A stretch of DNA of 64,000 nt from Flavobacterium sp. CECT 9288 (GCF_918731615.1 NZ_OU957226.1:1178001-1242000); one strand, 5' to 3'. Shown: positions 27,101 to 35,808, counted from the first letter of the stretch. Notes: a model not told the origin generated them from the sequence alone. Translations and numbers: made by a program.

Positions 27101-29067
27101 GGACAACTTCCGTTGGCAGCAACAGTATAACGAATTGTTACATTAGTATTTGTAGCAACGTCTGCTGGGGTATAAGTAGTTCCTGAAATGGTTCCACCAC
27201 CAGATACCACAGACCAAGTTCCACCTGCTGGAGTAGCCGATAATGTTTTGGTAGTGTTCTCACAAATAGCAGCAGTAGTTGTTGTATTAGTTGCTGTTCC
27301 TGCGAATGTATCAACCGTTACCACCACAGGTTTTGTATCCGTACAGCCTATTGTATTGGTACCTTTAATATAATATGTACCAGCAGTAGCAGCATTAGGA
27401 GTTGTATAAGGTATGGTTGCAGCTGCATCACGCCAATACGTATATGTTTGTGTTGATGATCCAGCAGTAATAGCATTTGCAGTTATGTTTACAGTAGCTG
27501 GAGAACAAACTGCAGCTGGATTGTTTATTACCAAAGTATATGCAGAACATTCAGGTTGAACAATTAAGCATTGTGGTACAACATTGGTTAAAAGCCCACC
27601 AGAAGTTGTAAAATTAGAATTGCTGTTTGTAAAAGGACCTGGATTTCCTGTACAAGATGGATTGAGTTGCCCAGGTCTATTGGTAATATCTACCGTAATT
27701 GTTGCTGTAGCTCCTGCAGGTAAAGTCAATCCAGAAAGAGAAACACTTCCTGTATTTGGATTTGCCGTTACCGTTCCTAAAGTACCGCCTCCAGTATAAT
27801 TTATCGTTACGTTAGGAGTAGCTGCTACTCTAATATTAGACGGTAATGTATCTTCAAAACCAATTCCTGTTAGTAACGCTGCTCCTCCACCATTATTTGA
27901 AACCACCCAAGTGTACGTTGCAGTTTGACCATCTATTATTGTTGTTGGTGATAATGTTTTTGTTACTGTTGGAGCTGTAACATCAATAGATATAAAGTAA
28001 GATCCTGAAACCAGTACGTCAGGCACACCATTTGGATTAGATCGTTGCCTTAATCTTACATTAATTGGTGTTGTAGAATTAGGTAGAATGTTTGATGCAT
28101 CAAAAATATCAGCATCGTAATCCCAGGATTCTGCAGCACCATAAATATGTCCTGCACTAATGGGGTCGCGAGTGGTTATATTTCCTGAAATTGCAGGTCC
28201 TCCATCTGCTGAAACATTATTTGTAGCTGCCATAGCAATACTACTATTCAATGCATCACTAACTTCACCGGTTCTAGGATCTGTCAAATTGGTCAGTGTA
28301 GATGTTGTAGTACCAAACTGAATTTCATCAGGATACGTTCTATCTCCGTATGTTCCGGTTATACCTACAACAGCGCGTACTCCTCCACTTGCCGGTACTG
28401 TAACATTGTCAACATCAGAAGTTACTGTTGTATTATTAAAAATTCGCCAATTGTCTGCGATCGTGATATTTCTAGATGGGGAGTTAGCATTACTATATAC
28501 TACTATTATGGACCACCCACCCATAGGAAGACTTGAGGGACCAGGTCTAGGGTCTGCAAGGAAATAACGTCCTGCTGTTCCACCTCCAGCTGTACTTACA
28601 TATCCATTTGCTGGGATAAGTGCAGTAATATCCCAAATCGCTTGATAGAGTGAATTACTTGCGTTTTTGTTTGATAAAGATGATGTTGTATTTAAAGTGG
28701 TATAGTTTGCTGAACCAGGTGTTTTTATTTTAACAGAGGTAAATGACCCTCCACCTATACCTTTTTCAATAGATAAATAGGCTCTTTCAATTCTAGATCC
28801 AGCAGGTAAAATTAAATCAGAACTAGTAGATAGTGTTGTTGTTGGATCGCCGTCGATATCAGGTGTGAGTCGTGTAGTGATGTTTCCTGGTGCACTATAA
28901 TACCAGGAGTTACCAAATAATGTAGCACCTCCTTTTATTACACCCTGATAACGTTGAGTTGTTTGCCCAAAAGTGGTAGTTAGAGAAAGTAAAAAAATAA
29001 AATTTAAAAAAAGACCAAATAAGTTTTTTTTAAATTTCGCAGAAAAATGAAAGTATTGGTTTTCCAT
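1..29067 (-). CDS. Giant secreted cell-surface adhesin-like protein with Ig-like and Calx-beta repeat arrays and T9SS type B sorting domain (3' end outside window)
   Basis: The frame runs without a stop from ATG at 29067 to the window edge, 9,689 codons. The start follows an A-rich stretch and a consensus promoter about 115 bp upstream. Order by residue: signal peptide 1-34; an N-terminal beta-rich region (about 36-355) loosely resembling DUF3344-type surface domains; a DUF11-like domain (about 360-475); an Ig-like domain; 21 repeats of 81 residues; a BIG2-like domain; two divergent Calx-beta domains; 66 Calx-beta repeats of 100 residues; about 500 residues of HYR/Ig-like linker; and the beginning of a CHU_C domain containing EIFNRWG. 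The T9SS would carry it across the outer membrane and attach it to the surface. By analogy with SprB-type proteins, adhesion or gliding is likely, but the ligand is unknown. Expected mass is near 1 MDa. The remaining C-terminus is probably only a few tens of residues. The nature of the protein is secure; its function is inferred. Confidence 0.93.
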   Translation of the reverse strand, partial: MENQYFHFSAKFKKNLFGLFLNFIFLLSLTTTFGQTTQRYQGVIKGGATLFGNSWYYSAPGNITTRLTPDIDGDPTTTLSTSSDLILPAGSRIERAYLSIEKGIGGGSFTSVKIKTPGSANYTTLNTTSSLSNKNASNSLYQAIWDITALIPANGYVSTAGGGTAGRYFLADPRPGPSSLPMGGWSIIVVYSNANSPSRNITIADNWRIFNNTTVTSDVDNVTVPASGGVRAVVGITGTYGDRTYPDEIQFGTTTSTLTNLTDPRTGEVSDALNSSIAMAATNNVSADGGPAISGNITTRDPISAGHIYGAAESWDYDADIFDASNILPNSTTPINVRLRQRSNPNGVPDVLVSGSYFISIDVTAPTVTKTLSPTTIIDGQTATYTWVVSNNGGGAALLTGIGFEDTLPSNIRVAATPNVTINYTGGGTLGTVTANPNTGSVSLSGLTLPAGATATITVDITNRPGQLNPSCTGNPGPFTNSNSNFTTSGGLLTNVVPQCLIVQPECSAYTLVINNPAAVCSPATVNITANAITAGSSTQTYTYWRDAAATIPYTTPNAATAGTYYIKGTNTIGCTDTKPVVVTVDTFAGTATNTTTTAAICENTTKTLSATPAGGTWSVVSGGGTISGTTYTPADVATNTNVTIRYTVAANGSCPATTSDATFTVNPFAGTATNTTTTAAICENTTKTLSATPAGGTWSVVSGGGTISGTTYTPADVTANTSVTIRYTVAANGSCPATTSDATFTVNPFAGTATNTTTTAAICENTTKTLSATPAGGTWSVVSGGGTISGTTYTPADVTANTSVTIRYTVAANGSCPATTSDATFTVNPFAGTATNTTTTAAICENTTKTLSATPAGGTWSVVSGGGTISGTTYTPADVTADTSVTIRYTVAANGSCPATTSDATFTVNPFAGTATNTTTTTAICENTTKTLSATPAGGTWSVVSGGGTISGTTYTPADVTADTSVTIRYTVAANGSCPATTSDATFTVNPFAGTATNTTSTAAICENTTKTLSATPAGGTWSVVSGGGTISGTTYTPADVTADTSVTIRYTVAANGSCPATTSDATFTVNPFAGTATNTTTTAAICENTTKTLSATPAGGTWSVVSGGGTISGTTYTPADVTADTSVTIRYTVAANGSCPATTSDATFTVNPFAGTATNTTTTAAICENTTKTLSATPAGGTWSVVSGGGTISGTTYTPADVTANTSVTIRYTVAANGSCPATTSDATFTVNPFAGTATNTTTTTAICENTTKTLSATPAGGTWSVVSGGGTISGTTYTPADVTANTSVTIRYTVAANGSCPATTSDATFTVNPFAGTATNTTTTAAICENTTKTLSATPAGGTWSVVSGGGTISGTTYTPADVTANTSVTIRYTVAANGSCPATTSDATFTVNPFAGTATNTTTTAAICENTTKTLSATPAGGTWSVVSGGGTISGTTYTPADVTANTSVTIRYTVAANGSCPATTSDATFTVNPFAGTATNTTTTAAICENTTKTLSATPAGGTWSVVSGGGTISGTTYTPADVTADTSVTIRYTVAANGSCPATTSDATFTVNPFAGTATNTTTTAAICENTTKTLSATPAGGTWSVVSGGGTISGTTYTPADVTADTSVTIRYTVAANGSCPATTSDATFTVNPFAGTATNTTTTAAICENTTKTLSATPAGGTWSVVSGGGTISGTTYTPADVTADTSVTIRYTVAANGSCPATTSDATFTVNPFAGTATNTTTTTAICENTTKTLSATPAGGTWSVVSGGGTISGTTYTPADVTANTSVTIRYTVAANGSCPATTSDATFTVNPFAGTATNTTTTAAICENTTKTLSATPAGGTWSVVSGGGTISGTTYTPADVTADTSVTIRYTVAANGSCPATTSDATFTVNPFAGTATNTTTTTAICENTTKTLSATPAGGTWSVVSGGGTISGTTYTPADVTANTSVTIRYTVAANGSCPATTSDATFTVNPFAGTATNTTTTAAICENTTKTLSATPAGGTWSVVSGGGTISGTTYTPADVTADTSVTIRYTVAANGSCPATTSDATFTVNPFAGTATNTTTTAAICENTTKTLSATPAGGTWSVVSGGGTISGTTYTPADVTADTSVTIRYTVAANGSCPATTSDATFTVNPFAGTATNTTTTAAICENTTKTLSATPAGGTWSVVSGGGTISGTTYTPADVTTDTSVTIRYTVAANGSCPATTSDATFTVNPFAGTATNTTTTTAICENTTKTLSATPAGGTWSVVSGGGTISGTTYTPADVTADTSVTIRYTVAANGSCPATTSDATFTVIAAPNAGTFSGNQTICVGSTTTFSSTTNGGTFSSSDTAIATVNPSTGVITGVAAGTATITYTVTGTGGCANAATTRTVTVFSPTVSLTGTISIAENSGISALLTATLSTATISDVTITISYSGTAISSSDYTVNSTIITIPSGSTTGTVTITPIDDNINEGSETVIANIDSVTGGCATQLGTQSATVTITDNDNAPTVTIADASNTEGDYLNFVVTLSNPSATDITLILGFTNETTTNGDYTNTPVTVTFLAGTTIATALVPTTADTIDENNETFTVAITSSTGTVGSTTDTATGTIIDNNNAPTVATISPASATEGDPAVFTFTLSNPSAVDTTYTFVLTNGTAGSADYTTTNVDVLVPAGATTGTVSVPTTVDAIDEVTENFSIASGAVSATGTIIDNNNAPTVATISPASATEGDPAVFTFTLSNPSAVDTTYTFVLTNGTAGSADYTTTNVDVLVPAGATTGTVSVPTTTDTIDEVNENFSIASGAASATGTIIDTNNAPTVATITPASATEGDPAVFTFTLSNPSAVDTTYTFVLTNGTAGSADYTTTNVDVLVPAGATTGTVSVPTTVDAIDEVDETFNIAVGTVSATGTIIDTNNAPTVATITPASATEGTDVVFNFTLSNPSDQAITYTFVLTNGTAGSADYTTTNVDVLVPAGATTGTVSVPTTTDTIDEVNENFSIASGAASATGTIIDTNNAPTVATITPASATEGSAAVFTFTLSNPSAVDTTYTFVLTNGTAGSADYTTTNVDVLVPAGATTGTVSVPTTVDAIDEVDETFNIAVGTVSATGTIIDTNNAPTVATITPASATEGTDVVFNFTLSNPSDQAITYTFVLTNGTAGSADYTTTNVDVLVPAGATTGTVSVPTTVDAIDEVDETFNIAVGTVSATGTIIDTNNAPTVATITPASATEGTDVVFNFTLSNPSDQAITYTFVLTNGTAGSADYTTTNVDVLVPAGATTGTVSVPTTVDAIDEVTENFSIASGAASATGTIIDTNNAPTVATITPASATEGTDVVFNFTLSNPSDQAITYTFVLTNGTAGSADYTTTNVDVLVPAGATTGTVSVPTTTDTIDEVTENFSIASGAASATGTIIDTNNAPTVATITPASATEGTDVVFNFTLSNSSDQAITYTFVLTNGTAGSADYTTTNVDVLVPAGATTGTVSVPTTVDAIDEVDETFNIAVGTVSATGTIIDTNNAPTVATITPASATEGTDVVFNFTLSNPSDQAITYTFVLTNGTAGSADYTTTNVDVLVPAGATTGTVSVPTTVDAIDEVDETFNIAVGTVSATGTIIDTNNAPTVATITPASATEGSAAVFTFTLSNPSAVDTTYTFVLTNGTAGSADYTTTNVDVLVPAGATTGTVSVPTTTDTIDEVNENFSIASGAASATGTIIDTNNAPTVATITPASATEGTDVVFNFTLSNPSDQAITYTFVLTNGTAGSADYTTTNVDVLVPAGATTGTVSVPTTVDAIDEVTENFSIASGAASATGTIIDNNNTPTVATITPASATEGTDVVFNFTLSNPSDQAITYTFVLTNGTAGSADYTTTNVDVLVPAGATTGTVSVPTTTDTIDEVNENFSIASGAASATGTIIDTNNAPTVATITPASATEGTDVVFNFTLSNPSDQAITYTFVLTNGTAGSADYTTTNVDVLVPAGATTGTVSVPTTADAIDEVTENFSIASGAASATGTIIDNNNTPTVATITPASATEGTDVVFNFTLSNPSDQAITYTFVLTNGTAGSADYTTTNVDVLVPAGATTGTVSVPTTADAIDEVDETFNIAVGTVSATGTIIDTNNAPTVATITPASATEGTDVVFNFTLSNPSDQAITYTFVLTNGTAGSADYTTTNVDVLVPAGATTGTVSVPTTVDAIDEVDETFNIAVGTVSATGTIIDTNNAPTVATITPASATEGTDVVFNFTLSNSSDQAITYTFVLTNGTAGSADYTTTNVDVLVPAGATTGTVSVPTTVDAIDEVDETFNIAVGTVSATGTIIDTNNAPTVATITPASATEGTDVVFNFTLSNSSDQAITYTFVLTNGTAGSADYTTTNVDVLVPAGATTGTVSVPTTVDAIDEVDETFNIAVGTVSATGTIIDTNNAPTVATITPASATEGTDVVFNFTLSNPSDQAITYTFVLTNGTAGSADYTTTNVDVLVPAGATTGTVSVPTTVDAIDEVDETFNIAVGTVSATGTIIDTNNAPTVATITPASATEGSAAVFTFTLSNPSAVDTTYTFVLTNGTAGSADYTTTNVDVLVPAGATTGTVSVPTTTDTIDEVNENFSIASGAASATGTIIDTNNAPTVATITPASATEGTDVVFNFTLSNPSDQAITYTFVLTNGTAGSADYTTTNVDVLVPAGATTGTVSVPTTVDAIDEVTENFSIASGAASATGTIIDNNNTPTVATITPASATEGTDVVFNFTLSNPSDQAITYTFVLTNGTAGSADYTTTNVDVLVPAGATTGTVSVPTTVDAIDEVTENFSIASGAASATGTIIDTNNAPTVATITPASATEGSAAVFTFTLSNPSAVDTTYTFVLTNGTAGSADYTTTNVDVLVPAGATTGTVSVPTTVDAIDEVDETFNIAVGTVSATGTIIDTNNAPTVATITPASATEGTDVVFNFTLSNPSDQAITYTFVLTNGTAGSADYTTTNVDVLVPAGATTGTVSVPTTTDTIDEVNENFSIASGAASATGTIIDTNNAPTVATITPASATEGTDVVFNFTLSNPSDQAITYTFVLTNGTAGSADYTTTNVDVLVPAGATTGTVSVPTTVDAIDEVTENFSIASGAASATGTIIDTNNAPTVATITPASATEGTDVVFNFTLSNPSDQAITYTFVLTDGTAGSADYTTTNVDVLVPAGATTGTVSVPTTTDTIDEVNENFSIASGAASATGTIIDTNNAPTVATITPASATEGTDVVFNFTLSNPSDQAITYTFVLTNGTAGSADYTTTNVDVLVPAGATTGTVSVPTTVDAIDEVDETFNIASGAASATGTIIDTNNAPTVATITPASATEGTDVVFNFTLSNPSDQAITYTFVLTNGTAGSADYTTTNVDVLVPAGATTGTVSVPTTVDAIDEVDETFNIAVGTVSATGTIIDTNNAPTVATITPASATEGTDVVFNFTLSNPSDQAITYTFVLTNGTAGSADYTTTNVDVLVPAGATTGTVSVPTTTDTIDEVNENFSIASGAASATGTIIDTNNAPTVATITPASATEGSAAVFTFTLSNPSAVDTTYTFVLTNGTAGSADYTTTNVDVLVPAGATTGTVSVPTTVDAIDEVDETFNIAVGTVSATGTIIDTNNAPTVATITPASATEGTDVVFNFTLSNPSDQAITYTFVLTNGTAGSADYTTTNVDVLVPAGATTGTVSVPTTADAIDEVTENFSIASGAASATGTIIDNNNTPTVATITPASATEGTDVVFNFTLSNPSDQAITYTFVLTNGTAGSADYTTTNVDVLVPAGATTGTVSVPTTADAIDEVDETFNIAVGTVSATGTIIDTNNAPTVATITPASATEGTDVVFNFTLSNPSDQAITYTFVLTNGTAGSADYTTTNVDVLVPAGATTGTVSVPTTVDAIDEVDETFNIAVGTVSATGTIIDTNNAPTVATITPASATEGTDVVFNFTLSNSSDQAITYTFVLTNGTAGSADYTTTNVDVLVPAGATTGTVSVPTTVDAIDEVDETFNIAVGTVSATGTIIDTNNAPTVATITPASATEGTDVVFNFTLSNSSDQAITYTFVLTNGTAGSADYTTTNVDVLVPAGATTGTVSVPTTVDAIDEVDETFNIAVGTVSATGTIIDTNNAPTVATITPASATEGTDVVFNFTLSNPSDQAITYTFVLTNGTAGSADYTTTNVDVLVPAGATTGTVSVPTTVDAIDEVDETFNIAVGTVSATGTIIDTNNAPTVATITPASATEGSAAVFTFTLSNPSAVDTTYTFVLTNGTAGSADYTTTNVDVLVPAGATTGTVSVPTTTDTIDEVNENFSIASGAASATGTIIDTNNAPTVATITPASATEGTDVVFNFTLSNPSDQAITYTFVLTNGTAGSADYTTTNVDVLVPAGATTGTVSVPTTVDAIDEVTENFSIASGAASATGTIIDNNNTPTVATITPASATEGTDVVFNFTLSNPSDQAITYTFVLTNGTAGSADYTTTNVDVLVPAGATTGTVSVPTTTDTIDEVNENFSIASGAASATGTIIDTNNAPTVATITPASATEGTDVVFNFTLSNPSDQAITYTFVLTNGTAGSADYTTTNVDVLVPAGATTGTVSVPTTADAIDEVTENFSIASGAASATGTIIDNNNTPTVATITPASATEGTDVVFNFTLSNPSDQAITYTFVLTNGTAGSADYTTTNVDVLVPAGATTGTVSVPTTADAIDEVDETFNIAVGTVSATGTIIDTNNAPTVATITPASATEGTDVVFNFTLSNPSDQAITYTFVLTNGTAGSADYTTTNVDVLVPAGATTGTVSVPTTVDAIDEVDETFNIAVGTVSATGTIIDTNNAPTVATITPASATEGTDVVFNFTLSNSSDQAITYTFVLTNGTAGSADYTTTNVDVLVPAGATTGTVSVPTTVDAIDEVDETFNIAVGTVSATGTIIDTNNAPTVATITPASATEGTDVVFNFTLSNSSDQAITYTFVLTNGTAGSADYTTTNVDVLVPAGATTGTVSVPTTVDAIDEVDETFNIAVGTVSATGTIIDTNNAPTVATITPASATEGTDVVFNFTLSNPSDQAITYTFVLTNGTAGSADYTTTNVDVLVPAGATTGTVSVPTTVDAIDEVDETFNIAVGTVSATGTIIDTNNAPTVATITPASATEGSAAVFTFTLSNPSAVDTTYTFVLTNGTAGSADYTTTNVDVLVPAGATTGTVSVPTTTDTIDEVNENFSIASGAASATGTIIDTNNAPTVATITPASATEGTDVVFNFTLSNPSDQAITYTFVLTNGTAGSADYTTTNVDVLVPAGATTGTVSVPTTVDAIDEVTENFSIASGAASATGTIIDNNNTPTVATITPASATEGTDVVFNFTLSNPSDQAITYTFVLTNGTAGSADYTTTNVDVLVPAGATTGTVSVPTTVDAIDEVTENFSIASGAASATGTIIDTNNAPTVATITPASATEGSAAVFTFTLSNPSAVDTTYTFVLTNGTAGSADYTTTNVDVLVPAGATTGTVSVPTTVDAIDEVDETFNIAVGTVSATGTIIDTNNAPTVATITPASATEGTDVVFNFTLSNPSDQAITYTFVLTNGTAGSADYTTTNVDVLVPAGATTGTVSVPTTTDTIDEVNENFSIASGAASATGTIIDTNNAPTVATITPASATEGTDVVFNFTLSNPSDQAITYTFVLTNGTAGSADYTTTNVDVLVPAGATTGTVSVPTTVDAIDEVTENFSIASGAASATGTIIDTNNAPTVATITPASATEGTDVVFNFTLSNPSDQAITYTFVLTDGTAGSADYTTTNVDVLVPAGATTGTVSVPTTTDTIDEVNENFSIASGAASATGTIIDTNNAPTVATITPASATEGTDVVFNFTLSNPSDQAITYTFVLTNGTAGSADYTTTNVDVLVPAGATTGTVSVPTTVDAIDEVDETFNIASGAASATGTIIDTNNAPTVATITPASATEGSAAVFTFTLSNPSAVDTTYTFVLTNGTAGSADYTTTNVDVLVPAGATTGTVSVPTTVDAIDEVDETFNIAVGTVSATGTIIDTNNAPTVATITPASATEGSAAVFNFTLSNPSDQAITYTFVLTNGTAGSADYTTTNVDVLVPAGATTGTVSVPTTVDAIDEVTENFSIASGAASATGTIIDTNNAPTVATITPASATEGSAAVFTFTLSNPSAVDTTYTFVLTNGTAGSADYTTTNVDVLVPAGATTGTVSVPTTVDAIDEVTENFSIASGAASATGTIIDTNNAPTVATITPASATEGTDVVFNFTLSNPSDQAITYTFVLTNGTAGSADYTTTNVDVLVPAGATTGTVSVPTTVDAIDEVTENFSIASGAASATGTIIDTNNAPTVATITPASATEGTDVVFNFTLSNPSDQAITYTFVLTNGTAGSADYTTTNVDVLVPAGATTGTVSVPTTVDAIDEVDETFNIAVGTVSATGTIIDTNNAPTVATITPASATEGTDVVFNFTLSNPSDQAITYTFVLTNGTAGSADYTTTNVDVLVPAGATTGTVSVPTTTDTIDEVNENFSIASGAASATGTIIDTNNAPTVATITPASATEGSAAVFTFTLSNPSAVDTTYTFVLTNGTAGSADYTTTNVDVLVPAGATTGTVSVPTTVDAIDEVDETFNIAVGTVSATGTIIDTNNAPTVATITPASATEGTDVVFNFTLSNPSDQAITYTFVLTNGTAGSADYTTTNVDVLVPAGATTGTVSVPTTVDAIDEVDETFNIAVGTVSATGTIIDTNNAPTVATITPASATEGTDVVFNFTLSNPSDQAITYTFVLTNGTAGSADYTTTNVDVLVPAGATTGTVSVPTTVDAIDEVTENFSIASGAASATGTIIDTNNAPTVATITPASATEGTDVVFNFTLSNPSDQAITYTFVLTNGTAGSADYTTTNVDVLVPAGATTGTVSVPTTTDTIDEVTENFSIASGAASATGTIIDTNNAPTVATITPASATEGTDVVFNFTLSNSSDQAITYTFVLTNGTAGSADYTTTNVDVLVPAGATTGTVSVPTTVDAIDEVDETFNIAVGTVSATGTIIDTNNAPTVATITPASATEGTDVVFNFTLSNPSDQAITYTFVLTNGTAGSADYTTTNVDVLVPAGATTGTVSVPTTVDAIDEVDETFNIAVGTVSATGTIIDTNNAPTVATITPASATEGTDVVFNFTLSNPSDQAITYTFVLTNGTAGSADYTTTNVDVLVPAGATTGTVSVPTTVDAIDEVDETFNIAVGTVSATGTIIDTNNAVIVAVNDNVGLVNGITGGDTGINVLDNDTLNGVLLSHSDVVITFVPNGPITVSADGKVRVAPNTPAGVYTVQYTICETINPSNCSIGTVTVTVVSATMVLTDDVYSSLSCSTTGIIGNVLTNDTFNNSPLSADNINVTILTGQNSNILLDNLGNLSISNNIPTGQYELIYQVCEKLNPLNCQTARITIVISDLVRPTIAALPAMTTVSCGTILNFAQATATDNCGAASLSFVDITIAGNCAGSYTVTRTWTARDAAGNTTTASQIINVQDNQGPITATAFQQNVNVNCDAIPVKPELVFTDACSSIASNNYTETINNNNSNSYTIVREWLVTDTCGNTSRFTQNVNVTNVNGLKTIDSSACNGDSALINLRSLLPTGTSTNGSWTDINNTGALQGDQFNPFGLSLGDKVFEYKVVDTTCPQTYRITITVNDDCLVLECGTVKVFNAISVNNDGVNDKLVIENIDNTTCYPENSIEIFNRWGVSVFETKNYNNQTNYFDGY
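2225..4014 (-). repeat. 6-unit block shared with 18725-20514 (offset 16,500 bp)
   Basis: About 1.8 kb near the C-terminal end of the array matches 18725-20514 near its N-terminal end. The last part (3214-4014) also matches 12214-13014. The same block is therefore present in two or three places, which suggests non-adjacent copying (gene conversion) or successive unequal exchanges. Confidence 0.82.
5423..11121 (-). repeat. 19-unit higher-order block, copy 1 (copy 2 at 13223-18921)
   Basis: Reading the two segments line by line at an offset of 7,800 bp (26 units), I found no difference across about 5.7 kb. Shared rare variants include accatcagtc at 5881/13681, the accgaaacgg version at 6661/14461, agtcgtggtg at 7021/14821, and ggtattgttattgtcgataa at 7201/15001, 9301/17101 and 9901/17701. 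Identity ends at 5422 and at 11122, where the flanking units are different variants. This is a large recent segmental duplication within the coding array. Confidence 0.9.
7106..12294 (-). repeat. Direct block duplication with 2,700-bp offset inside the Calx-beta array
   Basis: Positions 7106-9594 match 9806-12294 at an offset of 2,700 bp (9 units). Both contain the paired ttgtcgataa variants, the tcgcatctgc/agttgtaggt variant and two consecutive units with the gaagagttgc variant. One copy plus part of the other was carried along in the larger 7.8-kb-offset duplication, so the 2.7-kb event is probably older. Confidence 0.85.
13223..18921 (-). repeat. 19-unit higher-order block, copy 2 (copy 1 at 5423-11121)
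   Basis: This is the second copy of the 5.7-kb block, offset by exactly 26 repeat units. It joins a neighbouring block at each end: upstream units 12214-13060 match 3214-4060, and downstream units from about 18725 match those from 2225. The array therefore reads as a mosaic of copied blocks. Confidence 0.9.
21301..22203 (-). other. Divergent Calx-beta and BIG2-like domains between the two repeat arrays
   Basis: Translated N- to C-terminal, this stretch encodes a BIG2-like domain ([19 protein letters not shown]) followed by two Calx-beta domains. The first is recognisable from [20 protein letters not shown] and [10 protein letters not shown]; the second from [16 protein letters not shown] and TIDENNETF. 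Both are clearly related to the 66 downstream repeats but much more divergent, with longer loops. They look like ancestral edge units outside the homogenised array. Confidence 0.8.
22204..27306 (-). repeat. 21 tandem 243-bp units, each encoding one 81-residue Ig/PKD-like domain
   Basis: The period is exactly 243 bp from 27306 down to 22204. Each unit begins [20 protein letters not shown], continues through [18 protein letters not shown] and [15 protein letters not shown], and ends TFTVNP. Two cysteines per unit (AICEN and GSCPA) could form an intradomain disulfide. Variation is slight: GTC/GCC codons in the AAI segment, gtatcc/gtattt, and caccag/cacctg. It is unrelated in sequence to the 300-bp array but encoded in the same frame of the same protein. 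Confidence 0.94.
28963..29067 (-). other. Sec signal peptide of the giant surface protein
   Basis: Residues 1-34 contain lysines at 11, 13 and 14, followed by a hydrophobic core ([14 protein letters not shown]) and a TTTFG-Q junction. FG/Q and AQ junctions are typical of flavobacterial exported proteins. Together with the type B C-terminal domain this supports Sec followed by T9SS export. Confidence 0.85.
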
Positions 29068-29516
29068 ATTTTTTGATATTCTTATATTTTGCTTGAATCC
29101 TCTTTAAAAGGATTTGATTTTATATTTCAGTTGTCTTTTTTACTTAGTAAAAAAAGCATTTACGTTATTAAATATTTATTAACAAAGGTAACTATTATTT
29201 AATTAATACAAATTATACTCTTTTAATGACCTAAATAGCCGATAAATGACTAGTTTTTGTACATAAATGATATTGTTCTATGTAAATTAAGATCTAATTT
29301 TATCTTGTTTTTAAAAAAATTGACTAAAATCTCTATTTGTTGTTTTTTTTGATTTTCATAAACTATAAAGTGATAGTTAATTAACTTGTTAAATCGCTGA
29401 AAATCAAATATTTGAAACATATAACTTGCCTTACAAATAAATACGTTTTTTTTTGTACTTTGGTTTTACTTTTAGTCCAAGTTGAATCAATTAATTAATG
29501 CCAAATAATGTAAAGT
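29068..29516. other. Divergent intergenic region
   Basis: This 449-bp A/T-rich gap lies between the minus-strand adhesin and the plus-strand sixA-ppk-ppx cluster. Apart from the adhesin promoter and its leader hairpin, the only suggestive element is GTACTTTGG (29455-29463) upstream of sixA, a near match to the TAnnTTTG box. I see no gene or RNA in it. Confidence 0.6.
29183..29212 (-). promoter_or_regulatory. Bacteroidota-type promoter for the giant adhesin gene
   Basis: On the minus strand TTTG (29212-29209) is followed by 18 bp and then TACCTTTG (29190-29183). This is an exact match to the Bacteroidota sigma-A pattern TTTG-N17-19-TAnnTTTG. Transcription should start near 29176, giving an untranslated leader of about 110 nt. 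The leader holds an A/T hairpin (CTTTTTTAC-TTA-GTAAAAAAAG, 29135-29156). Confidence 0.65.
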
Positions 29517-30002
29517 ATGAAAAATTTAATTTTGGTTAGGCATGCAAAGTCGAGTTGGGAGGTTCCCGTTCAGGATAAAGATCGTGTATTAACATGTAAT
29601 GGCATGAAAGATGCCCATTTTGTGGCTGGTCACGTCAAGTCTTTGTTGCCAAAAACTTTTACCATCTGGTGTAGCACTGCAAAAAGAACTACAAATACGG
29701 CGTTAATTTTTGCACAAAATTTTTTGTTTCCGCTTGACAGTATCATTTACAAAGACGACCTTTATACCTTTGATAGAAAACAACTCCAAAGAGTGGTTGA
29801 ATCCTGTCCAGATGATATAGAGAGTTTGATGATTTTTTGTCATAATGAAGCCATTACTGATTTTGTCAATCGTTATGGGGATGTGACCATAGATAACGTT
29901 CCTACCTCAGGATTTGTTTTTTTGAAATTTGATACGACCCATTGGAAAACTATAACAAAAGGTAAAACAGAACATATATTATTTCCCAAAGATTTAAAAT
30001 GA
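29517..30002 (+). CDS. SixA-type histidine phosphatase
   Basis: This 161-residue protein of the histidine phosphatase (phosphoglycerate mutase-like) superfamily starts with LILVRHAKSSW, in which H9 is the expected phospho-accepting histidine. The second conserved histidine is H109 in IFCHNEAITDF. SixA-type enzymes remove phosphate from phosphohistidine proteins. The stop overlaps the ppk1 start by 4 bp (ATGA), so the two are translationally coupled. That placement suggests a job linked to polyphosphate or phosphate metabolism; this is an inference from context, and the substrate cannot be read from sequence. Confidence 0.88.
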   Translation: MKNLILVRHAKSSWEVPVQDKDRVLTCNGMKDAHFVAGHVKSLLPKTFTIWCSTAKRTTNTALIFAQNFLFPLDSIIYKDDLYTFDRKQLQRVVESCPDDIESLMIFCHNEAITDFVNRYGDVTIDNVPTSGFVFLKFDTTHWKTITKGKTEHILFPKDLK

Positions 30003-32086
30003 ATAAAACGTTAGCATACAAATATATTGATAGAGAAAAAAGTTGGTTGGCTTTTAATGCAAGGGTTTTGCAAGAGGCGGGTGACCCTTCGGTTCCTTTA
30101 CTAGACCGTTTGCGTTTTTTAGGCATATTTTCGAATAATTTAGACGAGTTTTTTAGAGTTCGATTTGCAGCCATAAGACGTTTGAGTTTAACCGGAATCA
30201 CTGGTGAAAAATACCTAGGAGGAATTTCGGCTCAACAACTGGTAAAAGATATTACTGAAATTGTTATTGAGCAACAATCAGAAAGTTTACGAATTCTAAA
30301 CATTATAGAAAGTGAACTAGAAACAAAAAATATTTTCATCATTACCGAAGCAGATATTTCTGTAGAACAAGAAATTTTCTTGAAAGATTTTTTTATTCAA
30401 AAAGTGAGTCCTGAGTTGGTGACTATCATTTTGAATGATTTGGCTGAATTTCCAGTACTTAAGGATACCTCTGGTTATCTAGCCGTAAAACTGGTTATGA
30501 AAAGAGATGATGAAGTACGATATGCTGTCATTGAAATCCCTAAAACCATTAACCGTTTTGTAGTCCTGCCATCACATGATGAAAAGCAATACATTATACT
30601 TTTAGATGATGTTATTCGTCATAACTTAAATAATATTTTCAATATTTTTGATTACGAAAGTGTATCCGCGCATATGATAAAAATCACTAGAGATGCGCAA
30701 CTTGACATTGACAGTGATTTAAGTAAAAGTATGATTGAAAAAATCTCTTTGAGTGTAAAAGATAGAAGAATAGGGGAGCCGGTACGTTTTATCTACGATC
30801 AGTTGATTGAAGAGGATACTTTAAAATTCTTTCTGGATAAAATGAAAATTGTTTCAACAGATAGTATAATCCCTGGCGGTCGCTACCATAACAGAAGAGA
30901 TTATATGGACTTTCCTAATTTAGGCAGGTATGATTTATTGTACGAAACTAAACCGCCGTTGCCTATTCCGGGTTTAAGTTTAGAGGGAAGCATGCTAGAA
31001 AAAATCAGTGAAAAAGATTATTTGCTGAATGCTCCTTACCAATCTTTTTCATATTTGACTAAGTTTTTGCGTGAGGCTGCACTTGATCCAAAAGTAATTT
31101 CAATTAAGATTACATTATACCGTTTAGCCAAGAATTCTCAAATCATTAGTTCCTTAATTAATGCTGCCAAAAACGGAAAAAAAGTAACGGTTCAAATAGA
31201 ATTACAAGCCCGCTTTGACGAAGCTTCAAATATATCTTATGCAGAGCAAATGCAACTGGAAGGTATTGAACTTATTTTTGGAATAAAGGGATTGAAAGTT
31301 CACAGTAAAATATGTGTTATTGAAAGAGTAGAAAACTATAAAATAAAACGTTATGGTTTTATCTCAACGGGAAATTTTAACGAGTCAACCGCAAAGGTTT
31401 ACACAGATGTGACTTTGTTTACTAGCCACCAGCAGATCTTGAAAGACATCATGAGAATTTTTGAATTTTTTGATATTAATTATAGAGTACATCGTTACAA
31501 ACACTTGATAGTGTCGCCTCATTACACCAGAACTAAGTTTGTAAAATTAATTGACAGGGAAATTATTCATGCACTGGCAGGAAGAAAAACACATATAAAA
31601 CTAAAAATGAATAGTTTGTCTGACTTTGCTATGATTGATAAACTCTATGAAGCCAGTCGTGCGGGAGTAAAGATACAATTAGAAGTACGTGGAATATGTT
31701 CCTTGATTCCTGGAATTCCGGGTATGAGTGATAATATTGAAGCTATAAGTATAGTTGATAATTATTTAGAACATTCAAGAGTGTATATTTTTGGGAATGC
31801 AGGACAAACAGAAGTCTATATTTCATCGGCTGATTTTATGTCTCGAAATCTAGATGGTAGGGTAGAAGTTACCTGTCCTATTTATGATCAAGATATTAAA
31901 AAAGAACTGATTGACAATTTTGATATTGGCTGGAAAGGAAACGTAAAAGCAAGGTTTCATTCTCATAAATTTGATAACAAATACCGCCCTCGAAACCATA
32001 ATCCTATCTTTAGAGCGCAGCTAGAAACGTACCGTTATTATGAAAAAAAACTAGAGGATGCTACTAAGAAAGAAAATTTAGCATAG
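29999..32086 (+). CDS. ppk1: Polyphosphate kinase 1
   Basis: At 695 residues this is the usual PPK1 length. It makes inorganic polyphosphate from ATP reversibly. Domain order is N-terminal helical domain (YIDREKSWLAFNARVLQEA), head domain, and two phospholipase-D-like catalytic domains. The two conserved histidines fall at H435 (KVHSKICVIE) and H592 (LEHSRVYIF), the same numbering as the Escherichia coli enzyme, where H435 is autophosphorylated. The start overlaps the sixA stop, and ppx follows 75 bp downstream, so synthesis and breakdown of polyphosphate are encoded together. Confidence 0.97.
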   Translation: MNKTLAYKYIDREKSWLAFNARVLQEAGDPSVPLLDRLRFLGIFSNNLDEFFRVRFAAIRRLSLTGITGEKYLGGISAQQLVKDITEIVIEQQSESLRILNIIESELETKNIFIITEADISVEQEIFLKDFFIQKVSPELVTIILNDLAEFPVLKDTSGYLAVKLVMKRDDEVRYAVIEIPKTINRFVVLPSHDEKQYIILLDDVIRHNLNNIFNIFDYESVSAHMIKITRDAQLDIDSDLSKSMIEKISLSVKDRRIGEPVRFIYDQLIEEDTLKFFLDKMKIVSTDSIIPGGRYHNRRDYMDFPNLGRYDLLYETKPPLPIPGLSLEGSMLEKISEKDYLLNAPYQSFSYLTKFLREAALDPKVISIKITLYRLAKNSQIISSLINAAKNGKKVTVQIELQARFDEASNISYAEQMQLEGIELIFGIKGLKVHSKICVIERVENYKIKRYGFISTGNFNESTAKVYTDVTLFTSHQQILKDIMRIFEFFDINYRVHRYKHLIVSPHYTRTKFVKLIDREIIHALAGRKTHIKLKMNSLSDFAMIDKLYEASRAGVKIQLEVRGICSLIPGIPGMSDNIEAISIVDNYLEHSRVYIFGNAGQTEVYISSADFMSRNLDGRVEVTCPIYDQDIKKELIDNFDIGWKGNVKARFHSHKFDNKYRPRNHNPIFRAQLETYRYYEKKLEDATKKENLA

Positions 32087-32161
32087 TTTTTGTTTTACCA
32101 ATTATAATTTTAACCTGAACGGGATCCGTCACCTTGATCAGGAGTTTCAAATACAAGAAAT

Positions 32162-33052
32162 ATGATTCAAATAAAAAAATACGCTGCAATTGATATTGGC
32201 TCAAATGCAATGCGATTGTTAATTGTCAATATTGTGGAACAAGACGGCAAAGAACCGCAATTTAATAAAAGTTCCCTTGTGAGGGTGCCTATCCGTTTAG
32301 GGCAAGATGCTTTTACAGTGGGTGAAATTTCTGCAGAGAACATTGATAGAATGTGCGATGCTATGAAAGCATTTAACTTGCTGATGAAGGTACACAAAGT
32401 AGAGCGTTATATGGCATTTGCAACATCGGCCATGCGCGAAGCCTATAACGGCAAAGAAGTTGTTGCTATCATAAAGAAAAAGGCTGACATAAAAATTGAA
32501 ATTATTGATGGCAAGAAAGAAGCTGCCATTATTGCTTCAACTGATTTGCATCATTTATTAAAATCAGATCAAACCTATCTTTTTGTAGATGTGGGGGGAG
32601 GAAGCACGGAATTTACTTTGTTTTCCAATGGTAAAATGATAACTTCTAGATCCTTCAAAGCAGGTACAGTACGCTTGCTCAATAACATGGTTTGCGATGT
32701 AGTATGGGATGAAATTGAGAAATGGATTAAAACCAACACGCAAGAATATGACGAGGTTACACTCATAGGTTCTGGTGGAAATATCAATAAGTTATTTAAA
32801 TTATCTGGAAAGACTCAGGAAAAACCATTGTCATACATCTACATGAATTCACAATATTCTTTCTTGAATTCTTTATCTTATGAGCAAAGAATATCAGAAT
32901 TGGGATTAAACCCAGATCGAGCTGACGTAATTATTCCTGCAACACGCATTTACATGAATGCTATGAAATGGAGTGGTGCCAGAAATATTTATGTGCCTAA
33001 AATAGGTCTTTCTGATGGAATTGTAAAAGCCATGTATTACGGTAAAATATAA
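32162..33052 (+). CDS. ppx: Exopolyphosphatase, Ppx/GppA family
   Basis: This 296-residue protein has the actin/HSP70-like ATPase fold motifs of the family: AAIDIGSNAMRLLI near the N-terminus and FVDVGGGSTEFTLF at about 140-153, with a GSGGN motif near 200. It ends without the C-terminal HD-type domain of the long E. coli Ppx, as is common in short family members. It probably releases phosphate from polyphosphate ends, or acts on pppGpp like GppA; position after ppk1 favours polyphosphate. It converges with dnaX, with only 16 bp between the stops and no clear terminator hairpin. Confidence 0.93.
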   Translation: MIQIKKYAAIDIGSNAMRLLIVNIVEQDGKEPQFNKSSLVRVPIRLGQDAFTVGEISAENIDRMCDAMKAFNLLMKVHKVERYMAFATSAMREAYNGKEVVAIIKKKADIKIEIIDGKKEAAIIASTDLHHLLKSDQTYLFVDVGGGSTEFTLFSNGKMITSRSFKAGTVRLLNNMVCDVVWDEIEKWIKTNTQEYDEVTLIGSGGNINKLFKLSGKTQEKPLSYIYMNSQYSFLNSLSYEQRISELGLNPDRADVIIPATRIYMNAMKWSGARNIYVPKIGLSDGIVKAMYYGKI

Positions 33053-33068
33053 CGTTTTCTTCTTGTAA

Positions 33069-34805
33069 TTAAGCGTCTAAATCTAATCCAAATGTAGTTC
33101 GTAAAAGTTCTATATTTGGATTTATTTGTAGTAACCTGTTGTAGCGGTCTTGGTCGTTAAAACTTCTTTTTGTTTCAATAGTTTCGTTTACAACTACGTT
33201 TATAGTAATGTCATGATTGTGTAAATGACCTTTTAAATAGCCTAACAATCCGTGTAGTTGACTTTCAAAATCTAGCTTTGAACCTTCGTTTGGTAGTTCA
33301 ATGGTAATTGCAGTTCCGTCTAGTTTTGGGTCGTTTATTAGCAATAATGATTCCATTATTTTAAATCCCTTGTCGCCTAATCGTTGTGCATATTTGTTCC
33401 AATACACTAGCATTTCAGTCTCTGTAAAAGATTCGGTTGGTAAGTGTAATGTTTCTTTTACTATTCCTTTACTGCTTTCTTCAAGTGCTTTTTTTGCCCG
33501 AATACTTGCTAATGAAAACGCTGAGACTTTTGGTTCTCCAGTATTTGAAACGGGAGTATCAGCAACAGGAATTGGAATTACTTTAGCTGGCTGTTGTACT
33601 AATATCTCAGCTGGAATTTCTGGTTTACTTTCAGGTGCAGAAGTAGAGGTTACCGCCGTTTCTATTTTTTTTGCGACACTGATGGAGTAGTCGTTTTTTC
33701 TAAAATAAGTTGGTGGAATTATATATTGCTCAACTTTTTTTTTTTCTCCATCAATAGTGATAGAGGCAAGTTGCATCAAACAAAGTTCTACAAGCAATCG
33801 CTGGTTTTGACTCAATTTGTATTTTAAATCACAATCGTTTGCAATGCCAATTCCTTTTAATAAAAAATCTTGACTGCATTTTTGAGCCTGTGCCCCATAC
33901 ATTTGCTGGGCTTGTTCTCCTACTTCTAACAAAGTTAAAGTTGCTGGAGTTTTAGATACTAGCAAATCTCTAAAATGAGACGCTAATCCTGATACAAAAT
34001 GATGCGAATCAAAACCCTTGGCAAGGATTTCGTTAAAAGCCATTAATAATTCTGGAATTTTATTTTCCAAAATTAAGTTGGTCATGTTGATGTACGTTTC
34101 GTAATCAAGCACATTCAAGTTCTCCGTAACGGCTTGACGGGTTAAGTTTTTCCCGCAAAACGAAACGACTCTATCAAAAATAGAAAGGGCATCACGCATG
34201 GCACCATCCGCTTTTTGAGCTATGATGTGCAAAGCATCGTCTTCAAAAATTACGCCTTGACTGGTAGCCACTTCTGCAAGATGTTCTTTGGCATCTTTTA
34301 CGGTTATTCTTTTGAAATCAAATATCTGACAACGAGAAAGTATTGTAGGGATGATTTTATGTTTTTCGGTCGTGGCCAAAATAAAAATGGCGTGCTTAGG
34401 TGGTTCTTCTAATGTTTTTAAGAAAGCATTAAAAGCTGCCGAGGACAACATGTGAACCTCATCTATAATGTATACTTTATATTGCCCTGTTTGGGGTGGG
34501 ATTCTAACTTGGTCAATTAAATTACGAATGTCATCTACAGAATTGTTTGAAGCGGCATCTAGTTCAAATACATTGAAAGCAAAATCTTCGGTAGGATCAT
34601 CATATCCAGGCTGATTGATTTTACGAGCTAATATACGTGCGCAAGTGGTTTTACCCACACCACGAGGTCCTGTAAACAACAAGGCCGATGCTAAATGGTT
34701 GCTTTCTATAGCATTGAGCAAAGTGCTTGTAATGGCTTTTTGTCCTACAACATCTTTAAAAGTTTGTGGACGATATTTACGGGCCGATACAACAAATTGT
34801 TCCAT
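33069..34805 (-). CDS. dnaX: DNA polymerase III subunits gamma and tau
   Basis: This is the 578-residue clamp-loader ATPase. The Walker A motif GPRGVGKTTCARILA, Walker B VYIIDEVHML and SRC motif LSRCQIFDF are all present. After domain III there is a Pro/Ala-rich linker (about 385-430) and a tau-like C-terminal domain. The four-cysteine zinc module that usually follows Walker A is absent. An upstream in-frame TTG at 34826 is rejected as start: the promoter's TATATTTG box overlaps it, and the ATG at 34805 lies about 12 nt after the expected transcription start. Confidence 0.96.
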   Translation of the reverse strand: MEQFVVSARKYRPQTFKDVVGQKAITSTLLNAIESNHLASALLFTGPRGVGKTTCARILARKINQPGYDDPTEDFAFNVFELDAASNNSVDDIRNLIDQVRIPPQTGQYKVYIIDEVHMLSSAAFNAFLKTLEEPPKHAIFILATTEKHKIIPTILSRCQIFDFKRITVKDAKEHLAEVATSQGVIFEDDALHIIAQKADGAMRDALSIFDRVVSFCGKNLTRQAVTENLNVLDYETYINMTNLILENKIPELLMAFNEILAKGFDSHHFVSGLASHFRDLLVSKTPATLTLLEVGEQAQQMYGAQAQKCSQDFLLKGIGIANDCDLKYKLSQNQRLLVELCLMQLASITIDGEKKKVEQYIIPPTYFRKNDYSISVAKKIETAVTSTSAPESKPEIPAEILVQQPAKVIPIPVADTPVSNTGEPKVSAFSLASIRAKKALEESSKGIVKETLHLPTESFTETEMLVYWNKYAQRLGDKGFKIMESLLLINDPKLDGTAITIELPNEGSKLDFESQLHGLLGYLKGHLHNHDITINVVVNETIETKRSFNDQDRYNRLLQINPNIELLRTTFGLDLDA

Positions 34806-34823
34806 AGCATTTTTATTGGATAG

Positions 34824-34853
34824 CAAATATAGGCTTTAATTTAAAGATGCAAA
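34824..34853 (-). promoter_or_regulatory. Bacteroidota-type promoter of dnaX
   Basis: On the minus strand TTTG (34853-34850), 18 bp, then TATATTTG (34831-34824) match the Bacteroidota consensus exactly. The predicted start of transcription near 34817 leaves a very short leader before the ATG at 34805. Confidence 0.7.
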
Positions 34854-34910
34854 AATTTAAAGATTGAAAGATTTTATATTTTAAAGTACACTTCTTTTTG
34901 AGGAAATTTT

Positions 34911-35002
34911 CTAGCCCAGATAGAAGTGAAAATCCTTATATGCCAGTCCCGAAACCTCGGGATGGCGGATAAGATTGAAACGAATAGCTGGAGAAAGCTC
35001 CT
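34911..35002. repeat. Intergenic hairpin element, copy 1
   Basis: A long imperfect palindrome has its core TCCCGA-AACC-TCGGGA at 34947-34962. It is extended by an ATCCTTATATGCCA arm pairing with TGGCGGATAAGATT, and flanked by TAGCCCAGATAGAAGTGAAA on the left and CGAATAGCTGGAGAAAGCTC on the right. The flanks resemble those of the element at 51961-52113. I recall similar intergenic elements in other flavobacterial genomes but cannot search here. Function unknown; a mobile short palindrome or a structured RNA are both possible. Confidence 0.55.
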
Positions 35003-35057
35003 AAAAAAAAGTAATATTTAGAGTTTGATTTTCAAGTTTTTAAACAGATAAAAAATA

Positions 35058-35357
35058 TTAAGAATTTCTATCTTTGATGGTGAGATCTAGTAAAACTTTG
35101 GCAGCATCATTATCTGAATTTGCTGCGTAACCTGCTACAAAAACCCCTTTTTGTCCGGTAGTTGATAGTATACCGTAAACGGTGGCTTCGTCATCTGGAT
35201 TTGATTCCCCTTCATATCTATAAATATGTTGGATTTCGTAATGACTCGGGTTTTGTATAAGGTCTTGGTCATAAATGTTAAAATCAACTGTAAATCCTTT
35301 TTCTTTTAAATCTTCTAAGGCTTTTGAAACGCTGGCATAATGATACATTTTTGACAT
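35058..35357 (-). CDS. Conserved hypothetical protein, 99 residues
   Basis: A small acidic soluble protein, [21 protein letters not shown] onward, with an internal [20 protein letters not shown] segment. Related short proteins are common in Bacteroidota. Some carry the database label phosphoribosylpyrophosphate synthetase, which this length and sequence cannot support. There is no signal peptide, membrane segment or known catalytic motif. It lies alone between an intergenic hairpin element and the RNase P RNA gene. The function is unknown. Confidence 0.8.
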   Translation of the reverse strand: MSKMYHYASVSKALEDLKEKGFTVDFNIYDQDLIQNPSHYEIQHIYRYEGESNPDDEATVYGILSTTGQKGVFVAGYAANSDNDAAKVLLDLTIKDRNS

Positions 35358-35467
35358 AGTATTGTTTTTATAGATAAGATGGTAAGGTAACTGTTTTATT
35401 ATGAAATGGTTGTGAAGGTCTTGTTAAAGTAAGTAGTAGAAAATGAGATAAAAAGATTTAATAATGC

Positions 35468-35475
35468 TAAATTTG
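35468..35475 (+). promoter_or_regulatory. -7 box of the RNase P RNA promoter
   Basis: TAAATTTG matches the Bacteroidota TAnnTTTG box and ends right before the RNase P RNA sequence. No good TTTG -33 box is seen at the expected distance. Confidence 0.45.
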
Positions 35476-35808
35476 CCGTCGCAGACCGCCTTATCGTCGT
35501 CTTGCCTTTATGGGCGAGAGGGAGGAAAGTCCGGACACCACAGAGAAGCATAGCGGGTAACACCCGTCGGTTTCGTCTTTACGGATGAGATTAGGACAAG
35601 TGCAACAGAAAGTATGTACAGGTAATGCTGTAGTGAAACCAGGTAAACTCTATGCGGTGAAATATCAAGTATATCAGCATTTAAGGGTATCTCGTCCGTT
35701 GCTGAAGGGTAGATAGCTTGAGTCCAAGAGTAATTTTGGATCTAGATAAATGATAAGGGTTTTGAGTAATCGAAATACAGAATCCGGCTTATAGGTCTGC
35801 TTTTTTTT
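35476..35808 (+). ncRNA. rnpB: RNase P RNA component (class A)
   Basis: The conserved P4/CR-I segment is present as GAGGGAGGAAAGTCCGGACA (35517-35536), followed by CACCACAGAGAAGCATAGCGG. The internal CAACAGAAAGTA is at about 35603-35614, and the 3' conserved ACAGAATCCGGCTTATAGG at 35778-35796. The 5' GCCGTCGCAGACCGCC and 3' GGTCTGC ends can pair as P1. A T-rich tract (TTTTTTTTCTTTTT) right after the 3' end could terminate transcription. No protein is encoded here. The exact ends are estimated from P1 pairing. Confidence 0.95.

Noticed and set aside
1501..27306. Possible CRISPR or other spacer-repeat array
   Set aside because: Units are 243 or 300 bp, similar along their whole length, have no unique spacers, and stay in one reading frame. 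No cas gene is nearby.
1310..27373. Dozens of plus-strand ORFs of about 60, 78, 87 and 106 codons repeated every 300 or 243 bp
   Set aside because: They are antisense shadows of the minus-strand repeat arrays. Their period follows the coding repeats, and they lack independent promoters or start-region signals.
1..29067. Dismissing the giant gene as an assembly artefact
   Set aside because: Frame and period hold without error over 29 kb, and the edges of the array show graded divergence. The exact unit count could still be wrong where 5.7-kb blocks are identical.
34806..34826. Upstream TTG start for dnaX
   Set aside because: The exact-match promoter -7 box at 34824-34831 overlaps it; the ATG at 34805 gives the normal family N-terminus.
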